Source: Rugalucina vietnamica | Lineage: Eukaryota > Mollusca > Bivalvia > Lucinida > Lucinidae | NCBI GenBank assembly: GCA_964017185.1 | Contig: OZ024870.1 | Location: 34,185,621 to 34,249,620, forward strand | Length of the DNA stretch: 64,000 nt | Reading direction: 5' to 3' | Shown here: positions 34,040 through 45,850 of the stretch, one piece after another | Numbering within the stretch: the first letter of the stretch is position 1 | How the letters are laid out: each line of letters starts with the position of its first letter | Notes under the pieces: generated by a model | The model's database searches: none | The model's input: only the letters and a program-made list of their open reading frames with translations | Told to the model about the DNA's origin: nothing | Made by a program: the position numbers and the translations under genes

Positions 34040-34898
34040 TGGAAAAGGGTATAAGAAGGCAATGATGCAATGATCAGGAAAAGAGTAATCAGAAAGAAAC
34101 CCGCTTTCCAAAACACCGAGGTGGGAAAAACTAAACTGACAACCTGGCACCCACACTTAGAAAACATATCGTAAGCCGAGTGAGCAGCTATTTCCCAATA
34201 GGCTGCCACTCAGTTACCAGAACTTAATATATGAAAACGTACATAAGGTTCAAACAGCACAAAAAATCGACTCCAAAATATAAAACAAATAGAACCACAA
34301 CAGAAGTATAGCCTTGGAACGATCAGTAATATAAAATTCTTGTGAAGGAGACTTAAATCGATTTTACAGGCGCCTAACCTCATCTTCATCTTCTGCAGTG
34401 GTTCACAACATTTAGTTAATCGTTCGGCCCTAGTGGCAAATCTCTAACTAGTAAATGCATCAACATGGACAAACAAATAAATAATGATAACCACCATGAT
34501 GATTAAAAACGAGGATTCACAGATTCAGTAAGCTGCCGACGATGGAGATCCCTGAGCGCCGAATAACATACTGAAACCCGGAGCAAAAACACCAGTTGAA
34601 CCCCGGTGGGCCAAGCAACAGACAAGAAGCTCATCCCCAACCAACTAAAATGAATAGCTTTATGTCGGGGCCATCATAGAGTCTGACGCCCGACCCACCG
34701 GCGTGCAATTTAAGAAGGCAGCATAGTTATCAACCATGATTGGATTAAGCTGTCAGATCACATTTAAAATGTATCCCATACATAACGTATAGTGATTTTT
34801 CTAAAGTGAGACGAAAATCATTACTTCCTATAAGTTTGTTAAATTTGTAAATCAAGTCACCATAAAATTCTGGTTTCGAAAGGCCCTCACATAAAACG
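34040..34898 (-). mobile_element. retroelement copy, tail and post-RT region
   Basis: Minus-strand tail from AAGAAGGCAATGATG to the RT C-terminal region. It abuts an opposite-orientation tail at about 34900. Confidence 0.7.
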
Positions 34899-35508
34899 TT
34901 GTGTTACTGATCGTTCCAAGGCGATACTTCTGTGGTGGTTCTTTTTGTTTTATGTCTTGGTGTTTAAAATTTTTTGTGCTGTTGGCGCCTTATGTATGTT
35001 TTCATATTTTTAATTAAGGACAGTCAGTCCCATCCCTAAAATATTGATGGTAGTCCTCTTTGAAAGGCATTTAGCCTACCTTAGGAAAATGTTACAAGCA
35101 TAATCTGCATGTCACCTGAAAGAAGAGAAGATGTTCTTTCCCTTGATATATGCATGTGTTGGGAATATTTTGTAGCCTTTTGTTGACACAATGAGACAGT
35201 TTTAATTGCCTTTTTGCAGTTTATTTGCATCTTCTTTTAAAGTTTTCGAGTTAGAGGTACCTTTTTCTGTGGCAGCCATTAGTTGATAGAGATCTACAAT
35301 AATGTATCAGGGATTTTCGAAATAATGTCTCAAAGCAGAAATACAGCACATTTTGTCACGCAGTTCATAATTAATTGGTCATCCCTAACAAAACCCTTGA
35401 TAGATCAAGAACCGTTCAAAATTAAGAAAATCTGTGATACATTTATCTTTGCCATACTTCAAACCACCCACCCACCAAATATTATGTAGATCCGTCCATA
35501 AATAAATA

Positions 35509-35995
35509 GAGGATATTCAAGTTTTTGGAGTGAATATGAGTTTTATTTCATTGAGTGAAGTGAAAAAAATTTATATTTCATGAGTGCCGAAGGCACGAAT
35601 GAAATATATAATTTTTCACTTCACGAGATGAAATAAAAGTCATATTCACGACAAAAACTTGAATTTTCTTTTTATTATATTGCATGTAGTCATTGTAACG
35701 TTGCACGCTAAAGCATATGACGCCAAAATCTTAAATGACGTCATTACGTCACGTCATTACGTCGCTATTGTGTGTGAACGTTCATTGCGTCAACAATAGC
35801 ATAGATTATAAAATTTAGTTATGTATAAATTAGAAATGAAACGGTGGAATCGTAATTTGCGTATTCCCAAATCTTATATTTTCACATGTGAAAATATAAC
35901 TTTTTTTATATTTTCACATGTGAAAATATAACTTTTTCAAATATTGGTTATATTTAATACATATTTCTCTATATTTCATCACTTGCCATATAATA
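35509..35995 (+). repeat. fold-back repeat F, copy 1
   Basis: About 487 bp. Its first part is a large imperfect palindrome (TTCATGAGTGCCGAAGGCAC and beyond). It is followed by a cluster of ACGTCA motifs (35737-35766) and two copies of TATTTTCACATGTGAAAATA. The second copy is at 56016-56698 in reverse. Confidence 0.85.
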
Positions 35996-36588
35996 AAAGA
36001 GTTATACCACTTTGAAATCGAAGTTCTTTTGAAAATCAAATTGTCAGATAAACCAAAAAACTGTTTGATGATACAAAATGTCTGTAATCCTCTTGAATAG
36101 GTAGATTCTAGAACATGGCATCTACACACATCCAATCAGCACTCTGGGAGACTTTGCTACACACCTTTTGGGCTGGTCTGCTTTATCATAGTAGGCCTAA
36201 ATTATGAAAATATTGTTTATTTTAACCAATAGCCTGATCTCCAGTCATGAATACATTTCACGGTCATAAGTTAATGACCTGCCCTAAGTAGTGGAACATT
36301 CTCCAGGAAATCTTCAAAAGGGAGGCATAATCTGCTATCACTTAATGATGGATGTGGAAATTCAACTGTTACAGGAAATGAATGGATTGGGGCAAGTTTA
36401 TTACGTTTTTACTGCCTGTTAGCCTTTGTCTTGGGAAAACCTATGCACATCCCAACCCGTGAGGTTGGATGCAAACCAAGACTTAGTGTTTCATAGTTTA
36501 CATTACACTTTTTACATTGAAATTTAAATTCATCAACTACATGTAGTAAGATTATACTAGATATGCAGTAAAAAAGAAGAAGAAGAAG

Positions 36589-36619
<31 letters not shown>

Positions 36620-36932
36620 AAAAAAAGAAATAAAAAGAAAAGAAAAAAGTTCTGATTATGCTTGTGCAACCAATTTGAGCCTAAGATAAGCTACAATAAA
36701 ATGATATTCTAATAGATCTAAGCTACATATGTCTTATATCATAATTACATACAGACCTCTTTGACCATCTCTATGATAATACCAGGATTGGTTTATAACA
36801 TGGTCAGCAGTATAACTGCTAAATTAGTGGACAATGGTTTTCTGATCAATATATGAAGGGCAAACAAGCCAAAAGATGCATATAAGATTCATTGTCAGTT
36901 ATCAACCTCAAAGGGAGCCTTTTTGCATATCA

Positions 36933-37180
36933 TAATTGAGCCGCGCCACGAGAAAACCGATCTTCGGGGTCTTGGACCAAGTCCGACACAAACCGGCCTA
37001 TACAGCTACAGGACATGGTTAGAAGCTTGAAATTTCGGATCTAGGAAGAAGAGGAATTGTTCTATCCGTGTAGCGAAAACAAAGACGCTGATCAGCTGTG
37101 CAGTTACTGCACAGATATCTCTGCCTTTGTTTTCGTATATATAGGCGAAAGTCCAGTTTTCTCATGACGCGGCTCAATTA
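36933..37180. mobile_element. TGAGCCGCG MITE, copy 2 (complete)
   Basis: Ends TAATTGAGCCGCGCCACGAG and CTCATGACGCGGCTCAATTA, with TAATT/AATTA at the edges. An internal hairpin pairs GCGAAAACAAAGACGCTGAT with the matching TTTGTTTTCG side. Confidence 0.85.
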
Positions 37181-37907
37181 TAATATCATGAGCACTGAAT
37201 GTTGCTTTATCTTGTCGGCTCTGTAAAAAGAACAATGCCCTACTGTGAGAAAAACAGGTGTCTAGGCCATTTAACAGATACACAAACTAACCAGTTTCTA
37301 ATAATAGGGATGTTTAAATGTGTAAAACAAAGTCCGGAACTTTGCAGCAGAAACACAGCTCATCCTTTTAATATTCTATTTTTTTATTTTATTTTTATGT
37401 CTTGTGCAAGAACTAACACAGGTTTTCTCAAGGCAAGACAGTTCTTGTCTGTCTAAGTTGATTAATAGCCTACTGGCCCTTCAGCTACCTGGTACAGAAA
37501 AATCTTTATAGCCTGTGAAATCAATTGGCCATTGGCAATCAGGGGTAAACTGATAGAACAAACTTATCCACATTTAACAGTTACTTTGGAAATTTTATCA
37601 AATTCTAGCATTTCTGACAAAGATATGATTTTCATTTTTGGACATGATGTAGAATATAATTAATGCATTTATAAATCATCAGTTTGGAAAAAAGAGCAAA
37701 AAATAGTGTCAATGAGTCTGACTGTCCTTAAGTTAAGTTAACTGAGTGGCCACCTATTGGGAAAATAGCTGCTCATTCGGCTTACGATATGTTTCATGGT
37801 ATAAGTGCCTGATTGTTAGTTTGGTTTTTCCCACCTCGGTTTTTGGAGTGAGGATCTCTTTCTGATTGCGCCTTTTCCTGATCTTTGCCTACTTGTACCT
37901 TTTTAAA

Positions 37908-38809
37908 CCAACATTAAATTTCGAAATCGATCCATAGCGATAAAATTTTGAAAATGTTTTTCGAAGATTATAATACCGATAGCCATGATGAAGAAATTTT
38001 GCTGTTAAATATACACATTTATTTCGCAGACATTGAGGATGTTAAAGGGAATCGACACATTTTCCACGATGTGGTGTTCAAAAGTTGAATGAGTCAATAA
38101 TACGTCAGAGGCGGGAGCATGGTTTTGGGAGTAAGAGCTGTGGTGCATTACAATAGTGATTTATGTTGAAGTTTGATAAAACATTATGTTGCGAACAGAA
38201 TGACACCCCGTTCAATGAAAGTCACTATCGGTTTCACCATGTTCATAATGGACAGCAAATCCGACAGCATATTCCAATAACATTTTGATGTTAGTTGTTT
38301 CTCTTTTCTAGGAGAGGAAGTGAGTCTCTATTATTCAGTTTTTAGATCACCTATGACTTTAGGTTCACAAGATGAGATTATAGTCCGTCGTCGTCGTTGC
38401 CGTCGTTCACACTTTTCAATCATCTTCTTCTCTGAAACCTGCAATTGAATTCGCTGTTATTTTTTCGGCGGTCCCTTTTTGCCTTTTATTCAGGGCGGAA
38501 GGATTTTGATCCATGAAATCAAACGGTCGTTTCATGGAAGGGGGGGGGGGCTTAATAAAATCATGTCCAAATTGTGTTCGTTAATAATTTGCTTTTAAGC
38601 ATTCCAGTCAAAACAAAAGCTAAGTCGCCTCCATTTTTGTGGGACTCCTACTCAACCTCTTGATAAAATGGCATATGCCAATATCAAAATAAGGGACTAA
38701 TAATGGCATGTAGTAGACCTTGGACTTTAACGTTGTGTTCCTCGATCCCCTCGCGAACTCTTTGGCCACTACAGCAACATGATCATCCTACGAAACGCGG
38801 ATCTGGTCG
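37908..38809. other. mostly unassigned; decayed retroelement and simple repeat pieces
   Basis: 37910-38000 resembles decayed RT C-terminal sequence (AATGTTTTTCGAAG, TAATACCGATAG). 38385-38410 is a CGT-rich stretch (GTCCGTCGTCGTCGTTGCC) common in invertebrate repeats, with a G10 run near 38541. Confidence 0.4.
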
Positions 38810-39060
38810 TAAAGCTTGCATGACCATTTTATAATAGCCAGACCTATTCACAAAGTGAGCCACATTATGCACAGATCAGCGCCTTTGTTTTTGCTATACA
38901 GATAGTATAGACTCTCTTCTTCTTGTATCCGAAATTTCAAGCTTCTAGCCCTCTTCTGAGACTGTAGAGGCCGATTTCTTGACTTCATATATTTAGTCTT
39001 ACAATTTCAGATCGTCGGAAACCTCGAAGACCGGAATTCTCATGGCGCGACACAAATGGT
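38810..39060 (-). mobile_element. TGAGCCGCG MITE, copy 3 (degraded)
   Basis: Contains CAGATCAGCGCCTTTGTTTT, CCGAAATTTCAAGCTTCTAG and AATTCTCATGGCGCGACAC, the family landmarks in reverse. Confidence 0.6.
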
Positions 39061-39779
39061 ATTCTACTCCTCATCTTTCAAGCCTTCCTAAATGAATTGC
39101 AGCGAAAAGTAGAGAACTGCAGGCGACGAAATCCATTTCCTGCAATGAACTCTCTCATCAAAATAATCATATATATCGCTCTCCTATGTATATAAAGTGC
39201 CTAATAGCCTCATTGTTTCTTGATTATAAAGTCTTTAGACAAAAGCTGCCTTTTAAAAGTGTTTCTTAGCAACTCTAGATGGTTCTTTGATCTACGCCAA
39301 TACCTTAAATCGTATAAAAATGCCCCAAGAGAACCACGAAGTCTCGCGAATGTGTGAGAGTTGTCTGGTCCACTAATAAAACATTCATTGTAGCAAATAC
39401 TCTAATATCGTTAAATGCTTTTGTCGATCATTTACAAACGAATATGATAAATTAGATACCGCAATGTTGAGAAGAAAATATTCTGAGACAGTTTGGCATT
39501 AACATCAGATGCATATTGCTACGTGTATATTGCTATGGATTCACACAACCAGGTCATGTGACGAAGGCATGCTAATTTTCGGACGTTTTGTATCAGAGAT
39601 GTGGTCCGTCATAGACATAGTAAGCATTTACCAGTACCTTACACAGTCCCGAAGAAGCATTTGAAAGCCCATCGAAAATTAATAAACAGATAAACTAAAT
39701 GAAGCATGAGGCAATAGGAACATAGTGTTTTAAAAGGATGGAGACCACTCAATTCTGTTTGTTTAAAGTGATGATTTTT
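39061..39779. other. unassigned intergenic DNA
   Basis: No gene or repeat recognised. Confidence 0.35.
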
Positions 39780-40055
39780 ACATCCCAGTCAGCAGCTAAG
39801 ATCATGTCGGGACGTTGCCCTTTTACACACATTAATATATTATGAGGATGTCATGACACCCAACAAGTGCTTGAAATATAACCATCCAATTAAGCCACAA
39901 AAGGCTTATACGTGCGGATGGTTTGACTTAATCATGTTTCCTTAGCATGCTCAGACCAGAGCGGTTCACCAGTAATCAGATGGTCAGTCAGTAGTGTATA
40001 AGCTTTGCCTGGAGACACAAGCAGTCCATCTATATTTAGGCCCCAATGGGGCCGC
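39780..40055. repeat. dispersed repeat R, copy 2
   Basis: Same orientation as 27496-27745 and about the same length. Confidence 0.75.
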
Positions 40056-40246
40056 ACTCAATTATGATAACCAAAGCGATTAATATGTAATTATCAAAAG
40101 TAGAAACTACATTGTGATAGACACCTGCTCAGTGTTCCAAAGTAGCTTTGAAAAATTCGCGTAATACTTGGACATGTGACTTGTTGTACATGAATATAGT
40201 CCTATTTCAAATAAACAATGATTGCTCTTGCCTTTTTGTATCAATT

Positions 40247-40528
40247 CATTACGAAAAATTGCCCATGCAATATACAGAGATTTTTTTCGGCGGTAAAAAA
40301 TGAAAATTTCATCAGAAAAGTATTGATATTTTTCTTATTTTTGCTCAAAACATAGATTGTGGGTACACGTTTGAACCGCCTCGCCGAGGCGGTTCTAATG
40401 AGTACCCACAATCTATGTTTTGGAGCAAAAATAAGAAAAATAGGTTTACCCCTGCATACCCCAGTTTTGCCGCTATATAAAAGTGGGGTTCAAGGGGGTA
40501 TACATTACACGGACATATTTTCGTGATG
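40247..40528 (+). mobile_element. family G MITE, copy 3
   Basis: Ends CATTACGAAAAA and TTTTCGTGATG, with an intact GC-rich palindrome at about 40368-40398. Confidence 0.85.
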
Positions 40529-41300
40529 TAAAGATCTATGACATCGTCATGTTGAGTTTTGGTACATCTCTAACGCATAAATGCGGTTTGAACACAAGTA
40601 AATGCATGCAAACCCCGTTTTCTTTTATCAGGAAAATGCGTTTAAGAGATTATCCTACGGATGTATTACCATGATTGATTTGGTTTGCGTGACTCGAACT
40701 TGTTGCATTTAACGAGGCCCTTTAACAGCTCACAATGAGATGAGGGCACTAAATGTACACTCATTTCAAACCAATTGCTAGAATGCTCTAAAGGGACACA
40801 AGAAACATCGGAGTACAAATTAAAAGCAACAACTAACATTTTCTGCATGAATAAGATATAACGTTCCTCCCAGAACTCAATGGGTGATTTTATTGTAAGT
40901 TTAACTTTCCGCTTATGCGCAAAAAAACTTGATCGTGAACAAACGTATCCGGGTCATTTTCAAACAAATGTGCACATTTGGGGTAAGATTTTTTCAAAAA
41001 AGTTAGTATTTGCGTTTCATCTTATGTTGCGTTTATTACGTCGGAAGTGTATACACGAACTCAGAAATAGCCATATGCAAGCTTAATCTCTCTTCTTTAA
41101 GTCAAATTTTACCAAAATCTAGGGTCATTTCAAAGAAATGTCAATGTTGTGACCACTAAAGCAAACTTCCATCTAAATGGACTTGTTATCTTATCCCGAA
41201 ACCTAAGTATTTTAGCCATGATCAATTGACGTAATCCCATATTATCGACTTTAACTCACCAGGTTTACTATAAATGTATGTAACACCAACACAGGGGTTT
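40529..41300. other. unassigned intergenic DNA
   Basis: No gene recognised. One copy of TGTCAATGTTGTGACC (41139-41154) is the reverse of the motif clustered at 45.0-45.8 kb. Confidence 0.35.
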
Positions 41301-42209
41301 AGGTCCGTCACAGTGCGAGATGATTCTTTATGATATCAGCTACTGATTCTTTATGATAGCGTTACAGATTCTTTATGATTCTCTTAGCTCATCTATTGGT
41401 AGGTGATGAGAAACCGGCGTTTCTAAGGTTTTTGATGCCTGAAATGACCTTTTTCGCACACATACATAGTATATATGAGCTGGAAATTGTTCTCCATCAA
41501 TTTTAGCAATTTTGGTATACAGGTTGAAAGTTAATGGGTGATTAAATCCTTAAAATGGTTAATTAAGCAAGGAAAATCGAAAATGAATATTAAAATACAT
41601 AACACATCAAAACATTTTATCATCAGTTTAGAAATTTAACTAATTATCTATGAACTAACACTTTTCAATGCATGTAAATCTTCAAAGGAATTGTTTTGCA
41701 GACTTTTGTGTTTTAAAGCATCAAAAGTATCATAAAGAATCTGTGACAAAATTTTGTCACGGATTCCGTATGATACAAAATGATGGGTAACGGATTCTTT
41801 ATGATATGTTACAGATTCTTTATGACACTCTTTTATCGAGATAAACTACCAATTATGAGGCCCTCCCAGGTTTTTGGGGGATTCAGGGAGAAGGGCTATC
41901 TATTTTCAGAGATTTTTGGAGAAGGGTCATTTATTTTAAGGGATTTGGAGAGAAAGCATAACTTGTTGGAGTTTTAGGGAGCAGGGGGCTGAGGAAAACA
42001 TTTTATGAGCTGGGGAGAAAGGTCATTTTTCTTTCAGGGAGCCGGGAGCAAAGACCCCCCCCCCCCCTCTCTGGGGGGCAATTATTAATGTCTCTGATCT
42101 ACAAAGCAGGTTTGTACTATGTGATTTGGTAAACAAGTCATTATTTTATCAGGCAAACTGAGATTTGAGCATTTATTTTCAAATATTATGATATGGTTTG
42201 GTTAAGTTA

Positions 42210-42400
42210 TGACTAGACGTCCCAGTAAACAAGTTTTGAGTCATGTTGGGGCAAAGGGCCATCACTTCTTGTGTTTTAAACAATACTATAGAATCATGAA
42301 CACAACTTGCATGGTAGAGTTATGTCTAGAACCCAGGGCCTCCCGCATCGGAGTCCTGTAGTCTACCCCTACCGCGCTGCACTTCCTTTTTTAAATGAAA
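42210..42400 (-). repeat. tRNA-derived SINE, copy 2
   Basis: The minus-strand head has GGTAGGGGTAGACTAC and CCCTGGGTTCTAGAC. The body (GTCATGTTGGGGCAAAGGGCC in pieces) is diverged from the neighbouring copy, which lies head to tail with it. Confidence 0.6.
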
Positions 42401-42414
42401 TGAACTCAAATTGT

Positions 42415-42605
42415 ATTGAGGCTTAATGTCCCAGTCAACAATGTTTCAGTCATGTCGGTACAGAGCCAATTCTTCTTGGGGTTAACCAGTACTGTAAGGA
42501 GTTAATGTGTTTTGCTCAAAGACACAACATGGTGACGCCTGTGGGGATCGAACCCAGGACCTCTGTATTTGGAGTCCGACACTCTACCACTACGCCACCG
42601 CGATT
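42415..42605 (-). repeat. tRNA-derived SINE, copy 3
   Basis: Best preserved: the minus strand has GGTGGCGTAGTGGTAGAGTG (A box) and CCTGGGTTCGATCCCCAC (B box), around a CCA anticodon-like triplet. It lacks a proper acceptor stem. A second B-box-like TGTGGGTTCAAGTCCCGC follows at about 42625-42645. Confidence 0.75.
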
Positions 42606-42684
42606 GTCTCACAATTACCCAGAGCGGGACTTGAACCCACACCAAACACAGCGCTGAGATGATTGAGTGATTATGAAACTAATA

Positions 42685-43745
42685 TAATTTAGATATCTTA
42701 TATACTAAATGAGAGATCTGCTATACCTAAATAAGATATCTTCTTCACAAGATAAATCATGATATCTTCCTAACAAGATAAACCAAGATATCTACTTTGA
42801 TTAATAAGACATCTTTATTGCTAAACTAGGTATCTTAATAAGCAAATAAGATATCTAAATTGGTAAAACAAATATCTTATATACAGTGGTCAATAAGATA
42901 TCTTTTACGGTAAATTAGATATCTTAATTAGAAAAACGATATCTTAATTTATAATTCAGATATATGAATTAATACAATATAATCTTAACTAAGGCTATAA
43001 ATTAGATATCTGTACTGACATAGTAGATATCTTATTTAAGTTAAAGAAATAGGTTGTGATTGGGCAAAATAAATAAGATATATTATAAACTAAAGGTGTC
43101 TTATTTGTTTAGCTCAATAAGATAGCTAATAAAGGATATAAGATAACTTTTCTTGTAAATAAGATATCTTATTTGTCTCAAATCATATCTACTTAAGCAT
43201 ATTAGATATCTTATGTAATAAAGATATCTTATATACTCAAGCAGATTTCTTATATGACAAATACAAAAAGCTTACATGTTAACATAGATATCTGTACAAC
43301 TATTTTAGATATCTCAAATGCTGATTAAGATGTCATATTCTCAAATGCTGATTAAGATGTCATTTTAAGAAAAAAATCTAATATCTTATATCATAACTGC
43401 TATATCAGACATCTTTATGACAAATTATGAATTAAGATATGTTATATACTTTTTACAAATAAGATATGTAATATAATTTTTAAAATATCTTATTTGTCAA
43501 TTTAGATATCTATTTTTACAAATAATATATCTTATTAAGCCTGAATGATATCTAAATATACTATATAAGACATCTAAATTAACATTGCAGATATCTAATA
43601 TTAACATTTTGTATACCTAATATATAAATGGATATCGTATTTGCTATATAAGATATCTTCTTTATAATAGATATTTAATAAATTGAAATAAATATCATAT
43701 TTATTAAACAAGATATCTAATATTGCATAACAGATATCTGCTTTC
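42685..43745. repeat. irregular array of AGATATCT palindromes
   Basis: Over about 1.06 kb I count roughly 22 exact GATATC hexamers and many near matches (AGATATCTTA is commonest). They are 15-80 bases apart with no fixed period and AT-rich spacers. It is neither a simple tandem repeat nor coding. Confidence 0.8.
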
Positions 43746-43904
43746 TTGAATAAACAGTAAATTGGCTTGCCATAGAAATGAAATCCTGAAACAGCAGTGA
43801 AAGGAATGTGGATCTGTTTCAAATAATCAATACTCATTAGTGGCCTTGAATATTTGTATTTCCTGAATTCCAGTCTGGCAGTAAATGTTACCTCTCTGAA
43901 AAGG

Positions 43905-44115
43905 CACCGAAAAGGAAAAATGTATGCAATGGTGATGATTAGGGGAAATGGTGCAATCAGAAATTCCCACTCCGAAAACCAATGTTAATAAAAAAAACTA
44001 CATTGACAATAAGGTACTTGGTATTAGGAAACATTTTGTAATCTGAGTGAGTAGCTTTTTCCTACTAGTCAGTCAATTAGTTACCCAAACATGAAAACAT
44101 ACATAAGGTGACATA
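43905..44115 (-). mobile_element. retroelement 3' tail (decayed)
   Basis: Reverse-orientation tail with GGTGCAATCAGAAATTCCCA and ATGAAAACATACATAAGGTG, inside the 41.3-45.0 kb element. Confidence 0.65.
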
Positions 44116-45013
44116 GCGAAGCGGTAAGGTGGTTAGAAATGGGATCAATGCCCATCCTTGTGAGACCCAAAACAGAAAAAATGTAAAATTGTACACACAT
44201 GAATACTACTTATAAGATTGTCGGTCTCACTGATTGAAAAAATTTAATTGATTTTACCAAAAAGTTAAAAAATAAATAAATTAATAATGGTGTTTTGTGA
44301 TATACACAAATATACAACAAGGTTCTACATTAATCACAATTATTAATTGGTTTGTGATAAATCTGATCGAATTTTACACTGCACATCATATTTATTGCAG
44401 TGTGGAGTTGATAAAAACACAGTTCATTGGTATACCATGGGTCCAAATCTGCATTTCAAGTTGTAGAACATCATAAACTTGCGTTAAATCATAAAGAATC
44501 TGTAACATTTATCATAAAGAATCAGTAACATATATCATAAAGAATCCGTTACCCACATTTTGATATCATACAGAATCTGTAACGTATCATCAAGAATCCG
44601 TAGCATGCAAATAAATGAAAAAGGGTTATTATGCAGGGTAATGTAGAATTTGAAGGTCCTCATATCTCTTTTATTAACTGTTTCAATGTTTCCAAACATG
44701 TTTGCCTAGGAATTCACATAATTATACCGAATTGCCATGTTTTTCATATTTGCTCAATTTATCTAATTGGTTTTATTTTGAAACCCTAACATGTAGAATA
44801 TATACATAGATTATCATGAACCATGCTACTAATATGTCTCCTGATAAAATTTAGATCTACAGCTATCTAAAATTACCATTTTTTGCTGTTTGCAATTGGG
44901 AGTATCAATCCTTGTCAAGAATACGTAGCATTTGTCAAGAATCCGTTACCTGATATCATCAAGAATCAGTAGCAGATATCATAAAGAATCACTCACACTG
45001 TGACGGACCTAAA

Positions 45014-45850
45014 ACATTGTGACCAATGACATTGGTAACAACATTGACATTTTGTAACAACATTGATATTAATGGTAACAACATTGACATTTCAACACTA
45101 AGTATTGTTTAATTGTTTGCCTGGTTATTTTTAAAACACTAAGAGTACATCATAGTTCTCATTTCTCATATTCATCTGCAACAAATAAAAAATACCGACA
45201 AAAACTTTGTTGCTATGCTGGTCAATGGTGTTACTATGCTGGTCAATGTTGATACTATGCTTGTCAATGTTGTTACTTTGTTTTTGTGAGAAAAAGTCAA
45301 AACAATGATAGAACAATATCTATTAAAATATGCATTGTAAAAATGTATACATTCCTGACACATTAAGCTACTTTTTCGCAATTTTTAACTTTCGTGCTTC
45401 CAGCATGTGAAAGAAAAAGTCATATTTGTCAATGGTGTTACCACACAAGGAGTTACAACATTGACAGTAACATCATTGACAAAATTTGACAAATCGTCAA
45501 AACTATTGACTCTGGATGGATGTTTAAGCACAATGAAAACTTTAATGTGTGTTTACGCTAAAGTGCAGTTAAGCATTTACCAGTATTTGAACATTTGATA
45601 AGTTAAGTAGGTTTTAATGAGTAACAACATTTGACATACTTACCGATCACATACCCAACAGCCATATAATATTCAAAAACTAAGGCATAGGTGCTTTTGT
45701 GGGAGTCAGCACATTTTCATCATGGTAATTATATTGAGGTATTTCAACTAACGTGTAAAAAGCATTAAAACGCCATGGTGTGTAACCCTAAGAAACGATT
45801 TATAAAGCAGTAACAACATTGACACGAGCTCATGGGACAAGCACTTAAGC
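45014..45850. repeat. cluster of GTAACAACATTGACA motifs
   Basis: More than a dozen copies or close variants of GTAACAACATTGACA in both orientations: three near 45040-45095, three reversed at 45215-45285, several at 45420-45490, single ones at 45622 and 45812. Clear terminal inverted repeats were not found. It may be one end of another element, with the reversed copy at 41139 belonging to its other end. Confidence 0.6.

Larger units (their letters stand above)
35018..37727. mobile_element. 2.7-kb TTAA-target DNA element, non-autonomous
   Basis: Flanked by TTAA at 35014-35017 and 37728-37731. Short inverted ends are GGACAGTCAGTC and GAGTCTGACTGTCC. TTAA duplications are used by piggyBac and Kolobok elements; I cannot choose between them. 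No transposase was seen. The interior carries a fold-back repeat (35509-35995), an A-rich run (about 36569-36648) and a MITE (36933-37180). Confidence 0.75.
34903..37907 (+). mobile_element. retroelement 3' tail split by a TTAA-flanked element
   Basis: The tail runs 34903-35013 and resumes 37732-37907, ending CCTACTTGTACCTTTTT. The interruption is the 35018-37727 element at a TTAA present in the uninterrupted tails. Confidence 0.85.
41301..45010. mobile_element. 3.7-kb TIR element with iterated GATTCTTTATGATA motif
   Basis: Ends are ~50-bp inverted repeats beginning AGGTCCGTCACAGTG. Both end zones repeat GATTCTTTATGATA (+ sense at 41324-41385 and 41740-41830; reverse sense at 44490-44600 and 44930-44990). 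The interior holds two SINEs, a GATATC array and a retroelement tail. No transposase gene was found, so it is non-autonomous or decayed. The superfamily is unknown. Confidence 0.8.

Noticed and set aside
36409-36669. Phe/Leu-rich minus-strand frame
   Set aside because: Translation of the A-rich simple repeat at 36569-36648.
42530-42605. A tRNA-Trp gene on the minus strand (CCA anticodon-like triplet)
   Set aside because: It is the head of a SINE with attached body and tail shared with 32.44-32.66 kb. Acceptor-stem pairing is lacking.
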